Shown: positions 40,418 through 49,945, numbered from the stretch's first letter. The stretch is DNA of 64,000 nucleotides from Allorhizobium pseudoryzae (GCF_011046245.1 NZ_CP049241.1:1-64000), one strand, 5' to 3'. Notes: a model not told the origin generated them from the letters alone. Numbers and translations: made by a program.

Positions 40418-42622
40418 GTGCAGGACGATCCACTAAAGAGCGAGAAGACGAGCGCAAAACGGCGCCACCTTCTGCTGCGTCTCGACAGCTGGATCGATTC
40501 CACCGTCTGGAACCTCGGCTTCCGGCTTGGCGAAATCTGGGAGGAGATCACCATCTTCTCCCGCAAGTTCCGGGTGCGCGGCGTCAAGCGGGTGATCGTC
40601 GAGATCGCCGACGAGGGCCTGACCTTCGGCACGGCCGGTTTCGTCCTTCTTCTGGCACTTGCTATTCCCGCCTTCGAGGAAACCAAGGACGACTGGCGCT
40701 CGCGCGGCGATTTTGCCGTCACCTTCCTCGACCGGTTCGGCAACACGATCGGCCATCGCGGCATCATTCACGAGGATTCCGTGCCGATCGACGCGCTGCC
40801 GGACCATCTGGTGAAGGCGGTGCTGGCGACCGAGGACCGGCGTTTCTTCGACCATTTCGGCATCGATTTCCTCGGCCTCGTGCGGGCCATGAGCGAGAAT
40901 GCGCGCGCCGGCGGCGTCGTGCAGGGCGGCTCCACCATCACCCAGCAGCTGGCGAAGAACCTGTTCCTCACCAATGAACGGTCGCTGGAGCGCAAGATCA
41001 AGGAGGCCTTCCTGTCGCTGTGGCTGGAGGCGAACCTGTCGAAGAAGGAGATCCTGAGGCTCTATCTCGACCGCGCCTATATGGGCGCCGGCACCTTTGG
41101 CGCGGCGGCGGCGGCGCAATTCTATTTCGGCAAGAACATCACCGAGGTGAACCTTGCCGAAGCGGCGATGCTCGCCGGCCTCTTCAAGGCGCCGGCGAAA
41201 TATGCCCCGCATGTCAACCTGCCGGCGGCCCGCGCGCGCGCCAACGAGGTTCTGACCAATCTGGTGCAGAGCGGGCTGATGACCGAGGGTCAGGTGGTGG
41301 CGGCCAGGCGCAATCCGGCAAGCGTCATCGACCGGGCCAAGACCGCGGCGCCCGACTATTTCCTCGACTGGGCCTTCGACGAAGTGCAGCGGCTGGCAAA
41401 CGAAGGCAAGCTGAAGAAGCACTCGGTCGTGGTGCGCACGACGATCGATACCGGCCTGCAGCAGGCCGCCGACGAGGCGATGGAATCCTCGCTGCGCGAA
41501 TATGGCGAGAGCTACCAGGTCAAGCAGGGCGCGCTGGTGATGATCGAGAATGGCGGGGCGGTGCGCGCCATGGTCGGCGGGCGCGATTACGGCGAAAGCC
41601 AGTTCAACCGCGCCACCAAGGCGCTTCGCCAGCCGGGCTCCTCCTTCAAGCTCTATACCTATACGGCCGCCATGGAGAAGGGTTTCACGCCGGAATCGGT
41701 GATCTCGGACGCGCCGATCACCTGGCGCGGCTGGTCGCCGCAGAATTACGGCCGCTCCTACAAGGGCCGCGTGACGCTGATGTCGGCTTTGGCGCAATCG
41801 CTGAACACGGTTCCCGTGCGGCTCGCCAAGGACGAGCTCGGCCTCGACGTGATCGTCGAGACGGCGAAGAAGATGGGCGTGGAAACGCCGCTGCGCTCCG
41901 ACAAGACGATCCCGCTCGGCACGTCCGAGGTGACCGTGCTCGACCAGGCGACCGCCTATGCGGTGATGCCGGCCGGCGGCTACCAGACCCATCGGCACGG
42001 CATTGCCGAAATCTTCGATTACGACGGCAATGTGCTCTACAACTTCAACCGCGACGAGCCGCCCGCGCAACGCGTCGTCTCGGAACAGGCCATGTCCTCC
42101 ATGAACCGCATGCTGACGCAGATCCCGGTGATCGGTACGGCAAAACGGGCAGCACTCGACGGCGGCATCGTCACCGGCGGCAAGACCGGCACCTCGCAGA
42201 GCTACCGCGATGCCTGGTTCATCGGTTTCACCGGCAATTACACGACCGCCGTCTGGTTCGGCAACGACGACTTCACCTCGACGAAGAACATGACGGGCGG
42301 TTCGCTGCCGGCCATGACCTTCAAGAAGCTGATGGACTACGCGCACCAGGGCATCGAGCTCAAACCCATTCCCGGCATCGACAACCCGCTGCCGCACGGC
42401 ACGCACGGGTCGGGCCCGGCCGTGGCGGCAAAAGCCGGCGCGGGTGCAGCGCAGCCCCCTGCCCTCATGCGTCCCCGCTCGCTCTCGGCGGAAAGCACGC
42501 GCATCCTGCGGCGGATCGGTGCCGACCTCTCCAGTGCCCGGCCGCTGGTGGCGAACCCGGCCCAGAAGGTGGCGGAAGCCAGCGTCCGCGGCAGCCTGGC
42601 GCCGGACAAGGCCAAACCGTGA
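40418..42622 (+). CDS. Penicillin-binding protein 1A-type bifunctional PG synthase
   Basis: About 734 residues from GTG 40418 (ATG or GTG alternatives upstream). Order: cytoplasmic head, membrane segment (about residues 75-95, AGFVLLLALAIPAF), GT51 transglycosylase (LATEDRRFFDHFGIDFLGL; GGSTITQQLAKNLFL), and penicillin-binding transpeptidase (active Ser in QPGSSFKLYTY, SLNT, KTGTSQSY). It polymerises and cross-links peptidoglycan. Length and motifs are complete. Confidence 0.93.
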   Translation: MQDDPLKSEKTSAKRRHLLLRLDSWIDSTVWNLGFRLGEIWEEITIFSRKFRVRGVKRVIVEIADEGLTFGTAGFVLLLALAIPAFEETKDDWRSRGDFAVTFLDRFGNTIGHRGIIHEDSVPIDALPDHLVKAVLATEDRRFFDHFGIDFLGLVRAMSENARAGGVVQGGSTITQQLAKNLFLTNERSLERKIKEAFLSLWLEANLSKKEILRLYLDRAYMGAGTFGAAAAAQFYFGKNITEVNLAEAAMLAGLFKAPAKYAPHVNLPAARARANEVLTNLVQSGLMTEGQVVAARRNPASVIDRAKTAAPDYFLDWAFDEVQRLANEGKLKKHSVVVRTTIDTGLQQAADEAMESSLREYGESYQVKQGALVMIENGGAVRAMVGGRDYGESQFNRATKALRQPGSSFKLYTYTAAMEKGFTPESVISDAPITWRGWSPQNYGRSYKGRVTLMSALAQSLNTVPVRLAKDELGLDVIVETAKKMGVETPLRSDKTIPLGTSEVTVLDQATAYAVMPAGGYQTHRHGIAEIFDYDGNVLYNFNRDEPPAQRVVSEQAMSSMNRMLTQIPVIGTAKRAALDGGIVTGGKTGTSQSYRDAWFIGFTGNYTTAVWFGNDDFTSTKNMTGGSLPAMTFKKLMDYAHQGIELKPIPGIDNPLPHGTHGSGPAVAAKAGAGAAQPPALMRPRSLSAESTRILRRIGADLSSARPLVANPAQKVAEASVRGSLAPDKAKP

Positions 42623-42742
42623 GGGCCAAGCCCAGGCCGGGCGACGGCCTTCCCTCGCCTGACCCAAAATCGGACAGGCGCCATTTTCCCGCAAGGCAAA
42701 CAATGCTAACGCTCTGACCAAACAGCAGATAGGTCTCATCGA

Positions 42743-43327
42743 TTGTTTCGCCTCCCCCTTCTCGTCGCGCTCAGCCTTGCGATCGCCTTCGGCCTCGGCA
42801 TCTGGTCGACGCTTGTGGCGCTGGACGCGACGACCGGTTTCGGCGCGATCAAGCTCGGCGCCTGGGAGGCCTTCCCCGAGGCGCAGACGGCAGACGCCGA
42901 CCCCTACGCCAAGGCGCACCGCGCCAATGCCGGCCGGCTGTTGTTCGGCAGTGCCGAAGGGCTGCGGTTTGCGGCCAGCGTGGATGACGACGGCCAGCCG
43001 CTGTCCGGCACCTGCCGCTATGCGATCAAGGGCCAGACGCCGCCGACACGGGCCTGGACGCTGTTTGCCGAAATCGACGGACTGCCGCCGCGCATCGACG
43101 GGGCGCTGCCGATGGCGCTCAATTCCCGCACCGTGCTTCGCGAGGCCGACGGCAGTTTTGCGATTGCCGTATCGGCGACCGCAGAGCCCGGCAACTGGCT
43201 GGCGGTGAAGGGCAGCAAACCCTTCCGCCTGGTGCTGACCCTGCTCGACACCCCGACCGCCGGCAGTTCCGGCCTGATCGATCTCACCATGCCGACGCTC
43301 GAACGGATCGGGTGCGGTCATGCTTAA
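42743..43327 (+). CDS. DUF1214 protein
   Basis: A 194-residue protein with an N-terminal membrane anchor or signal (LPLLVALSLAIAFGLGIWSTLVAL) and a DUF1214 domain (DADPYAKAHRANAGRLLFGSAEGL; FAIAVSATAEPGNWLA). TTG at 42743 is the likely start; ribosome-binding site weak. It overlaps the DUF1254-type gene by 8 nt. Function unknown. Confidence 0.82.
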   Translation: MFRLPLLVALSLAIAFGLGIWSTLVALDATTGFGAIKLGAWEAFPEAQTADADPYAKAHRANAGRLLFGSAEGLRFAASVDDDGQPLSGTCRYAIKGQTPPTRAWTLFAEIDGLPPRIDGALPMALNSRTVLREADGSFAIAVSATAEPGNWLAVKGSKPFRLVLTLLDTPTAGSSGLIDLTMPTLERIGCGHA

Positions 43328-43868
43328 GGTGCTGCTGGCGATCCTGACGGGACTGGTGGGGGCCGCGCTGCTGCACCTCATCATCATCCTGGCGCTTCCC
43401 TCCTTCAGCGAACGGGACGCCTATTCGAAGGTACTGGGAGAAGGCCAGCCTTTCCGTTTCCATGCGCTCAGTGCCCGCAGGGATGCCAGCGGACTTGCCA
43501 AGGAGGATCCGTTTCTGGAGGTTGCCGTCTGCGCCTTCGACGTGACGGAGGCGCCGGTGCGGCTGTCGGCCGGCGACGGAGTGCCCTTCTGGTCGCTCGC
43601 CACCTTTGATCAGGCCTCGAACGAGACCTTCAGCATCAACGACCGGACATCCGCCGGCGGCATGCTGGACGTGATCGTCGCGACGCCGGTGCAGGCGACA
43701 GCGCTGCGCAGGGCGATGCCCTCAAGCCTGATGCAGTCGATCATCGTGGAAACAGCGGAGCCGCTCGGCTACGCGGTCCTGCGGGTTCTCTCCCCGCAGA
43801 TGAGTTTCCGGCCGATGGCGACGCAGTTTCTGGCCGAGGCCGATTGCGGGCAGATGGCCTGGCAATAA
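43320..43868 (+). CDS. DUF1254 protein
   Basis: A 182-residue protein with one N-terminal membrane segment (VLLAILTGLVGAALLHLIIILALP) and a DUF1254-type domain (FLEVAVCAFDVTEAPVRLS; FWSLATFDQASNETFSIND). It is coupled to the DUF1214 gene, as these two domains usually are, either fused or adjacent. Function unknown. Confidence 0.8.
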   Translation: MLKVLLAILTGLVGAALLHLIIILALPSFSERDAYSKVLGEGQPFRFHALSARRDASGLAKEDPFLEVAVCAFDVTEAPVRLSAGDGVPFWSLATFDQASNETFSINDRTSAGGMLDVIVATPVQATALRRAMPSSLMQSIIVETAEPLGYAVLRVLSPQMSFRPMATQFLAEADCGQMAWQ

Positions 43869-43931
43869 TGCGCAGGTTTTCCCATGCCGCACGAGGGGTC
43901 GTGCGGAGAGCCCCGGTCAGGGGTCACGGTG

Positions 43932-44111
43932 TTAATGCTTGTCGGCGCGAAACGAGATCTCGTCCATCGTCCGGTGGGTCATCTCCTCCAGGCGCTCGTA
44001 GCGCACGCCGGTGAAGAGAACCACATCGGCACCATCCCGCCGCTCGAGCCGCATCAGCGCCCGTTCCGGATGTCTGTCACGCCAGTTCTTCAGTACCACA
44101 ATCTCTGCCAT
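43932..44111 (-). CDS. 59-aa hypothetical protein
   Basis: ATG at 44111 follows GGAGA. The peptide is charged: AEIVVLKNWRDRHPERALM, then a GADVVLFTGVRYERLEEMTH stretch. Codon use matches neighbours. Not recognised; likely a conserved small rhizobial protein. Confidence 0.55.
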   Translation of the reverse strand: MAEIVVLKNWRDRHPERALMRLERRDGADVVLFTGVRYERLEEMTHRTMDEISFRADKH

Positions 44112-44716
44112 GCGCGTCTCCTCAAGAACATTCGAGACGGATGAAGGACGGACCGATCTCACCCTGCCCGCGACCAGCGGGCTGACGCATCCTCTTGCAA
44201 GGCATCTGCGTCTTTCTCGGCAGACCCGGTTCCGACGGAACCATCAGGTCCAGCGATACTTTCAACGCATGAAAGCGTCCGGTGGTTCTCCCCACCGAGA
44301 TGGAAAACTGCCGGGTTCGAACCGGCGGTGTTTCTGACGATTCACGCGTCTATCTCGAATTGAACCGCAACCTCCCTAACAATTCGTTAATGCTAATGAA
44401 CCAATTTCATTGGCCTCGACGCTTGCGCGAGGCTTGCGATGCCCGGACGGGACACAGGTTTTTCGGAGAAAGGCGGCGGAGGCGTGGCGGGCGCGGCCAA
44501 AATGCAACGCTTTGAGACACAGGCGTGCAAAAGCCGGACGCGTCTGCGCCTCTTCACCAGCGGTTAACCTCGCCGTGCATAGATTGTTTAACCATGCCAG
44601 GCGGCACTGGCGCCGGATGTCTCCCGGGCCGTCGGCTTCTCAGCATCCTGTTCGGCAGGACCCGGGCGTATGACGCGCCCGAGGTGAGGTTCAACTGTCT
44701 ATCCTAGAGTTTTGCG
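44112..44716. other. Long intergenic region upstream of the DUF2336 gene
   Basis: No convincing gene. A relatively A/T-rich core (44360-44410) contains TTAA-N7-TTAG on the minus strand (44390-44376), one mismatch from the CtrA TTAA-N7-TTAA pattern. Small stems occur at about 44282-44297 (GGTGG/CCACC) and 44313-44332 (CCGG/CCGG around GTTCGAA). Confidence 0.35.
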
Positions 44717-45772
44717 TTGGTGGATTTACCCGTGGACCGGTACCGTGAACTTGAAAGGCCGCAGGCAATGCGCAGAAAGGATGTGGTTCTGATGGCCACG
44801 GTGACGAGCTTCGAGGAACTCGACCACCCGGGGAAATCCGAACTGCGCCAGTTCGCCGAATTGTTTGCGCCGCTGTTCGAAGCCTCCAGCGACGAGGCCC
44901 GCCGCCAGGCCGTGGCGGCACTTTCCCGCTCGCCGAACGTTCCCTCAGCCGTCGCCTTCTTCATTGCCTGCCAGCCGATTGCCGTTGCCGCGCCTTTCCT
45001 GACCGCCTCGCCCTGCCTCGACGACGAGACGCTGATCGCGATTGCCCGCACGCAAGGGGTCGATCATGCCCGCGCCATCGTGCGCCGTGACAATATCTCG
45101 CCGGCCGTCGTCGATGCTCTGGTCGGCCTTCGCCACAGCCGCGCCGCGATGACGGCGGCTCAGACCGTTCCGCCGCAACAGCCAGCCCAGGCTCAATCGC
45201 AGGCCCAGCCACAGGCCGAAGCGACGGCTGCGCTTGCCCCAACGGGGGCAGACGACCAGGTTTCCCGCGAGGAGGCGCTGCGCAGCACGATCAAGCATCT
45301 CGCCCGCCAGCAATCCCCTTCCCTCACAGACCGTCTCGGCCTTCGCACCATCAGCCCGGTGCAGGAGGCGCTCCTGGTGCGGTTTGCCCGCGCCCGCGAG
45401 GCGGATGCCTTTGCGACGGCGCTGGCCGATACGCTGTCGGCCAGCCGCTGGCTTGCCGAGCGCATCATGCTCGACATTTCCGGCCACCAGCTCGGCACGA
45501 CGCTGAAGGGCATCGGCATGGCCGCGGACGAGGCGCTCTTCGTGCTGGAGCGGCTCTACAATCACCTGAGCGAGGAGATCGGCGGCACCACCCGCAGCAC
45601 CATTCTGTGGGAGCAGCTCGACGACAACGAATGCGGACGCCGCGTCGAGGCCTGGCGCCGGGCCGACCGTTACACCTATGCCGACCGCGAAGTGCTGAAA
45701 CCGGCCGTCGAGCCGGGATCGGCCCTGAAGGCCGCGGCCAACGAACGCCTTTCCTTCCGCCGGGCCCGCTGA
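44717..45772 (+). CDS. DUF2336 protein
   Basis: Up to 351 residues of the DUF2336 family found in many Rhizobiales. The conserved N-terminal part is VTSFEELDHPGKSELRQFAELFAPLFEASSDEARRQAVAALS; a Gln/Ala-rich linker (about residues 150-175) precedes the second half. Helical HEAT-like repeats are expected. The start is uncertain: TTG 44717 (or GTG 44720), or ATG 44768/44792. Possibly a cell-cycle or signalling scaffold; function unproven. Confidence 0.8.
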   Translation: MVDLPVDRYRELERPQAMRRKDVVLMATVTSFEELDHPGKSELRQFAELFAPLFEASSDEARRQAVAALSRSPNVPSAVAFFIACQPIAVAAPFLTASPCLDDETLIAIARTQGVDHARAIVRRDNISPAVVDALVGLRHSRAAMTAAQTVPPQQPAQAQSQAQPQAEATAALAPTGADDQVSREEALRSTIKHLARQQSPSLTDRLGLRTISPVQEALLVRFARAREADAFATALADTLSASRWLAERIMLDISGHQLGTTLKGIGMAADEALFVLERLYNHLSEEIGGTTRSTILWEQLDDNECGRRVEAWRRADRYTYADREVLKPAVEPGSALKAAANERLSFRRAR

Positions 45773-45791
45773 ATGAAGTTGCGGCGGGCGG

Positions 45792-46133
45792 TCAGTTTTC
45801 GTCCGCCACGAGATCGATGAGATCGCCGATCTCTGCGATGTCCAGTTCGATCAGCCACAGATCGCTGTCAAAGCGCAGTTCGCGGGCAATCAGCGCCTCG
45901 ACGGCTTCCGCGTCGGCCGCTTGCAGGCGGCGCTCGAAGGTGCGACCGCCCTCCTCGCCCACCAGCATCTGCGGCGCCGGGCCGAACAGGTCTTCCGTCC
46001 CATCCCGGTGGCGCAGGCGGATGAAGATCGCACCCGCCTGATCGGCACCGCGGCGTTCGACGGCGGCAAAGCCGCCCATGGAAAACACACGGCGGGTCAG
46101 GGCGGAGACAAAGATATCGGATCGAAGACGCAT
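45792..46133 (-). CDS. DUF1491 protein
   Basis: A 113-residue DUF1491-family protein (MRLRSDIFVSALTRRVFSMGGFAAVERRGADQAGAIFIRL at the N-terminus, ERRLQAADAEAVEALIARELRFDSDLWLIELD later). Typical alphaproteobacterial small protein of unknown function. Confidence 0.85.
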   Translation of the reverse strand: MRLRSDIFVSALTRRVFSMGGFAAVERRGADQAGAIFIRLRHRDGTEDLFGPAPQMLVGEEGGRTFERRLQAADAEAVEALIARELRFDSDLWLIELDIAEIGDLIDLVADEN

Positions 46134-46321
46134 GCTTTCGCATAGACCCGATGGCAGCGGATGGAAACCCTCCGCCGCCTTTTGAAGACATCGCAACCGA
46201 GGATATACTCCGCCAGGCGCAAGCTTGCCGGGTTACCGAACACAAGGCGGCCCGTCTTCATACGACCAGAACGATCACGGTCTTAACTGGAGCCGAAGAC
46301 CATCCAGCGGCAGGAGACCCC

Positions 46322-46555
46322 ATGGCGAAGTACAAATATCCGCACCACATGATCCAGAGCGATGTCACCGCCTTCGACAAGGACTGGCTGCCCGGCCAGA
46401 TCACGCTGAATGCCGGAATCTATCGCTGTCGCACCTGCGGCGACGAGATCGTCGTCGGCCGGCGCCAGCAGATCCCCACCGCCCACCACGAACACGCAGT
46501 GCTGGGACCCGTGGTCTGGCAATTGCTGGTGTTTGCGCAGGAACACCCAAAGTAA
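46322..46555 (+). CDS. Small CxxC/His protein
   Basis: A 77-residue protein from ATG 46322 with GGAG upstream. IYRCRTCGDEIVVG and TAHHEH suggest a one-site zinc ribbon-like fold. A conserved Arg-rich loop GRRQQIP separates them. Not recognised as a named family. Confidence 0.65.
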   Translation: MAKYKYPHHMIQSDVTAFDKDWLPGQITLNAGIYRCRTCGDEIVVGRRQQIPTAHHEHAVLGPVVWQLLVFAQEHPK

Positions 46556-46605
46556 GACGGATCGCCGTCGTGCGGGCATTGACATGCGCGCGCCAAACCG
46601 GCATT

Positions 46606-46623
46606 TATACTGAAATCGGTATA
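46606..46623. promoter_or_regulatory. Candidate operator of the XRE antitoxin-like gene
   Basis: Inverted repeat TATAC-N8-GTATA just upstream of the ATG at 46638, with TTGACA at 46579-46584 as a possible -35 box. Fits autoregulation by the helix-turn-helix product. Confidence 0.45.
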
Positions 46624-46637
46624 TATCCGGAGCCAGC

Positions 46638-46964
46638 ATGATGATGGAAAAGCTCGAATACACCAACATATTCGAGTCGATCACCGAGGACCCTGCACTT
46701 GCCGCTGACCTGCAATTCCGGTCGGACCTGCTGATGACGCTGATCGACATCCTGGAAAGCAAGGGCTGGAAACAGGCCGAAATCGCAAAGGTTCTCGACA
46801 TTGCGCAGCCGCGCGTCAGCGAATTGCTGCGCGGCAAGATCAGCCTGTTCTCCTCCGACCGGCTTATCGGTTACCTGGCCAAGCTCGGCTATCGGCTTCG
46901 CCCGTCCATGACCGGCGATCAGACGGTGATCTGCGCGGTTGAAGTCGAGCGGGACGTGGCCTGA
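46638..46964 (+). CDS. higA: XRE-family helix-turn-helix protein (HigA-like antitoxin)
   Basis: A 108-residue protein. The helix-turn-helix is DILESKGWKQAEIAKVLDIAQPRVSELLRGK, as in HigA2/XRE antitoxins, preceded by an N-terminal helix (SITEDPALAADLQFRSDLLM) seen in antitoxins of Gp49/HigB toxins. The toxin-like gene is next to it but convergent, which is unusual. Confidence 0.82.
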   Translation: MMMEKLEYTNIFESITEDPALAADLQFRSDLLMTLIDILESKGWKQAEIAKVLDIAQPRVSELLRGKISLFSSDRLIGYLAKLGYRLRPSMTGDQTVICAVEVERDVA

Positions 46965-46980
46965 CACGCCCCAATCGGGC

Positions 46981-47355
46981 CTAGGGCCGCTTGGCGCCTT
47001 TCCTGGCAGCCTTTTCCGCCTCTCGAACGATCGCCATCATCTCCTTGTAGCGCTTTTCGACGGTCGCCATCGCGGCCCGGTCGATGCCGTTCGTCGTCTT
47101 GGTGAAGGCGTGGAGGATGTAGACGGTGTCGAGATATTTCGCGCAGTACATCAGCCTGAAGGCCGGCGAACCGTTCTCGATCAATTCGATCACACCCGGT
47201 CCGACGGATGGCAGAGGTTTGAAGTCCGACCTCGGGCTTTTCCCGGCTGCAACAAAGGTGAGATCGTTCAGGAAATCCGTGGCAATGTCTGCCGGCAGGT
47301 CACGCACCGCCCTTTTCGCTGCGCTGTTCACGTAGACGATTGTCTTCGCTGCCAT
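46981..47355 (-). CDS. higB: HigB/Gp49-like RelE-superfamily toxin
   Basis: A 124-residue phage-derived Gp49-like (DUF891) protein: FRLMYCAKYLDTVYILHAFTKTTNG is its hallmark, with a basic C-terminal tail (EKRYKEMMAIVREAEKAARKGAKR). Normally encoded just before HigA in the same operon; here the stop codons face each other 16 bp apart. Confidence 0.82.
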   Translation of the reverse strand: MAAKTIVYVNSAAKRAVRDLPADIATDFLNDLTFVAAGKSPRSDFKPLPSVGPGVIELIENGSPAFRLMYCAKYLDTVYILHAFTKTTNGIDRAAMATVEKRYKEMMAIVREAEKAARKGAKRP

Positions 47356-47433
47356 TGTTCCTCGCTGTATCGACCACAGCTGTCAGGCAACAATAGGCGC
47401 GATTGTGATCAATGCACCAGTGCTGAAAATGAC

Positions 47434-48414
47434 TTACAGCGCGCCGATCGACTTCAGTTTCTTCAGGACCGCTTCGGAGGGTTCGCCGTTTTCGGCGAGG
47501 CGGTAGTGTTTCTGGAAGTGGCGGATGGCGGCGCGGGTCTGGGCGCCGGCGACGCCGTCCACCTTCACATCCGTATAGGCGATGTTGGCAAGGCCGCGCT
47601 GGATCTGCATCACCAGATTGACGTCGGCAAGGTCGGGCGTCGCATTCGGCTGGACGGAGGCGTTTGTCGCACGCGCGGCGGCCTGATCGGCTGCGGAGGC
47701 GCGGGCCGGCTGCGCTGCGAGGGTCTCGGGCGATGTCGGCGGGATCTCGGCGGGCGGCTTCAGGCTTGCGCCCGTCTTCGGGGCGGGCTTCGGCGCCGCG
47801 CTTGCCACCTGCTGCGTCGCCGGCTTGTGCTCGGCAGCGCGGATGGCGGCGGCGACCGGATCTTCCGCAGCGAGATTGCCGGCTGGGCGCTGCGCGGGCA
47901 CGGCGACCGTGGCGGGCAAGGGCTGCTGGATGGCGGCAGCGATGTCGTCTGCCGCCTGTGGCGGCTTCACCAGCAGCGGATCGGCGTAGGCGGGCGAGGC
48001 ATTGGACGGTGCGCCAGAGGAGGTGCCGGAGGTGGCGGCGGTGGTTTCCGGCAGATCGACCGGCGTCTGCGGGCGTCTTGCGGCCACCGCGGGCGGTGTG
48101 TCGCTCTGGCGTTCGATGCGGAAGGTGGTGACATTATGCGCCGGTTCGCGCTCGGCCGGCCGGTAACCGGCGATCGCATTCGGATCTTCCGGATCCCGCG
48201 TGCGCAGGAAGGGATGCGGGTGGCCGCCCGGCTGATACCAGAGCGCATTGGCGACGACAAAACTGAAGGCGACGGCCATGCAGAGGCTTGCCCCGACGCC
48301 GCGCGGATTGCGCGCCGCCTGACGGCCTGCCGCCGTCAGCAGGCTTACCAGAAGGCCAGGCTCCTTGACCGGTTTCCTTTTCCGGTCAGGCGCTTTTCGC
48401 TTTCGCGCGGTCAT
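47434..48414 (-). CDS. Membrane-anchored peptidoglycan-binding domain protein
   Basis: A 326-residue protein. A basic cytoplasmic start, one membrane segment (about residues 45-60, VGASLCMAVAFSFVVANALW), a long Pro/Ala-rich periplasmic linker, and a C-terminal PG_binding_1 domain (MQIQRGLANIAYTDVKVDGVAGAQTRAAIRHFQKHY). It overlaps the histidine kinase gene by 29 nt, suggesting co-expression and a link to envelope sensing. Confidence 0.82.
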   Translation of the reverse strand: MTARKRKAPDRKRKPVKEPGLLVSLLTAAGRQAARNPRGVGASLCMAVAFSFVVANALWYQPGGHPHPFLRTRDPEDPNAIAGYRPAEREPAHNVTTFRIERQSDTPPAVAARRPQTPVDLPETTAATSGTSSGAPSNASPAYADPLLVKPPQAADDIAAAIQQPLPATVAVPAQRPAGNLAAEDPVAAAIRAAEHKPATQQVASAAPKPAPKTGASLKPPAEIPPTSPETLAAQPARASAADQAAARATNASVQPNATPDLADVNLVMQIQRGLANIAYTDVKVDGVAGAQTRAAIRHFQKHYRLAENGEPSEAVLKKLKSIGAL

Positions 48415-49945
48415 GCGCAAATCCCTGTTCTCGCGTTGCCGCCGTGTCCTGCTCCAGGCGCAGGCGCGGCGGAAATTCCATTGCACCGTCGGCATCGCTG
48501 ACGTCGATACTGTCTCCCGGCCCCTCCATCGGCAGGGTCACGGTTACCACGGTTCCTTCTCCCAGGCGACTTTCGATCGCGAATTGTCCACCGTGCAGGG
48601 AGACGAGCCCCTTGACCAGCGACAGGCCGAGGCCGGTGCCTTCGTAGCCGCGATTGTAATCGCCCTGGACCTGCACGAAAGGCTGGCCCAGCGTATCCAT
48701 CTTGTCGGCGGCAATGCCGATGCCCGTATCGCTGACGGAGATGACGAGATTGCGGCCACGCTGTTCGGCATCGATCGACACGACGCCGCCGCTTTCGGTG
48801 AACTTCACCGCATTGCCCGTCAGGTTGATGAGGATCTGCTGCACGGCGCGGCGGTCGGCAACGATTTCGCCGAGACCACGGGCGACGCGTGTGGTCAGCG
48901 TCACGCCCTTGTTGCGTGCCTGCAGGTCGAGCATGGCGCGGCAGGTCTCGATCGCCTCGGCGATACGGAAAGGCTCGGTGATCAGCTCGTAACGGCCCGC
49001 CTCGATGCGGCTCATGTCGAGCATGGTGTTGACGACCGACAGCAGATGCGCGCCCGACTGGCGGATCAGCGACACATATTCCTTCTGGCGGTCATTCTGC
49101 AGCGCGCCGAAATATTCCCCCGCCAGCACATCGGAGAAGCCGAGGATGGCGTTGAGCGGTGTGCGCAGTTCGTGGCTGACCGCGGCGAGGAACCGCGACT
49201 TCGCCTCATGGGCGGAGAGCGCTTCGGCGGTGCGCTCGATGATGTCTTCGCGCAGCTGGAGTTCGTCGGAGACGTCGGTGATCTGGACGAGCACGTTCTG
49301 CAGGGCGTCGTCGCCGCCGGTGGCCGCGGAGAGATCGAGGCGGACGGCCACGAACTGGCGCCCGCCTTCCGGATCGAGCCCGTGTTCGACGCGGGCGTCC
49401 ACCCGTGCACTCTGCTGGCCCTGGCGCAGCGCATCGAGCGCCTGGGCAACGGCAATCCGGTCCGACACATGCACGAGTTCGGCAATCGACAGGCCGCGCG
49501 GATCGCGCCTGACGGCCGGCAGCAGCGTGCGGTCACGACCGCCGCTCTTCAGGATCATGCCATGGGCATCACAGACGAGAAGCAGGCCGGGGCAGGCTTC
49601 GAAAACGAGATCGGCGGCATCCGAGCCAACCGTCTCCACCTCCTGCGGGCGCAGGAGCCACAGGGCGGCGGCCGAGAAGAACAGAAGTGTTGCGATGATG
49701 AGGGCAGCCGATACCGGCAGGCCGAGCGCCGGGCCGAGCAGCAGGCTGGAGAGCACCGGCAGGAGCACAAGGCTGAGCAGGCAGGCGGCGGTCAGCAGAC
49801 GCAGAACCACGACATCGGATGCCGACGGCTGCTCGGTCTTGCCGAGCTGCCTCAGCCAGCCGAGGGACAGGCGGTCGAACCGCTTGGCGAGCCCCCGGGC
49901 AAACCCCATGGCCAGCCTTCTGCCGATGTCGTTGAATACGCGCAC
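48386..49945 (-). CDS. PAS-domain sensor histidine kinase
   Basis: A 519-residue kinase. Two membrane segments (about residues 45-95), a PAS domain (FEACPGLLLVCDAHGMILKSGG), the phospho-acceptor His in FLAAVSHELRTPLNAILGF, and the ATPase boxes N (NLTGNAVKFTESGG), G1 (VSDTGIGI) and G2 (GTGLGLSLVKGL). It resembles the PleC/DivJ type of cell-cycle kinases. GTG at 49945 has AGGT upstream. No cognate response regulator is nearby. Confidence 0.9.
   Translation of the reverse strand: MRVFNDIGRRLAMGFARGLAKRFDRLSLGWLRQLGKTEQPSASDVVVLRLLTAACLLSLVLLPVLSSLLLGPALGLPVSAALIIATLLFFSAAALWLLRPQEVETVGSDAADLVFEACPGLLLVCDAHGMILKSGGRDRTLLPAVRRDPRGLSIAELVHVSDRIAVAQALDALRQGQQSARVDARVEHGLDPEGGRQFVAVRLDLSAATGGDDALQNVLVQITDVSDELQLREDIIERTAEALSAHEAKSRFLAAVSHELRTPLNAILGFSDVLAGEYFGALQNDRQKEYVSLIRQSGAHLLSVVNTMLDMSRIEAGRYELITEPFRIAEAIETCRAMLDLQARNKGVTLTTRVARGLGEIVADRRAVQQILINLTGNAVKFTESGGVVSIDAEQRGRNLVISVSDTGIGIAADKMDTLGQPFVQVQGDYNRGYEGTGLGLSLVKGLVSLHGGQFAIESRLGEGTVVTVTLPMEGPGDSIDVSDADGAMEFPPRLRLEQDTAATREQGFAHDRAKAKSA

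Noticed and set aside
44300..44345. tRNA-like T-arm (GTTCGAA within CCGG arms)
   Set aside because: Loop and stem do not match a T-arm, and no acceptor, D or anticodon arms can be built around it.
44376..44390. CtrA-type site upstream of the DUF2336 gene
   Set aside because: One mismatch from TTAA-N7-TTAA and on its own too common in A/T-rich intergenic DNA to call; kept only as a note in the region entry.
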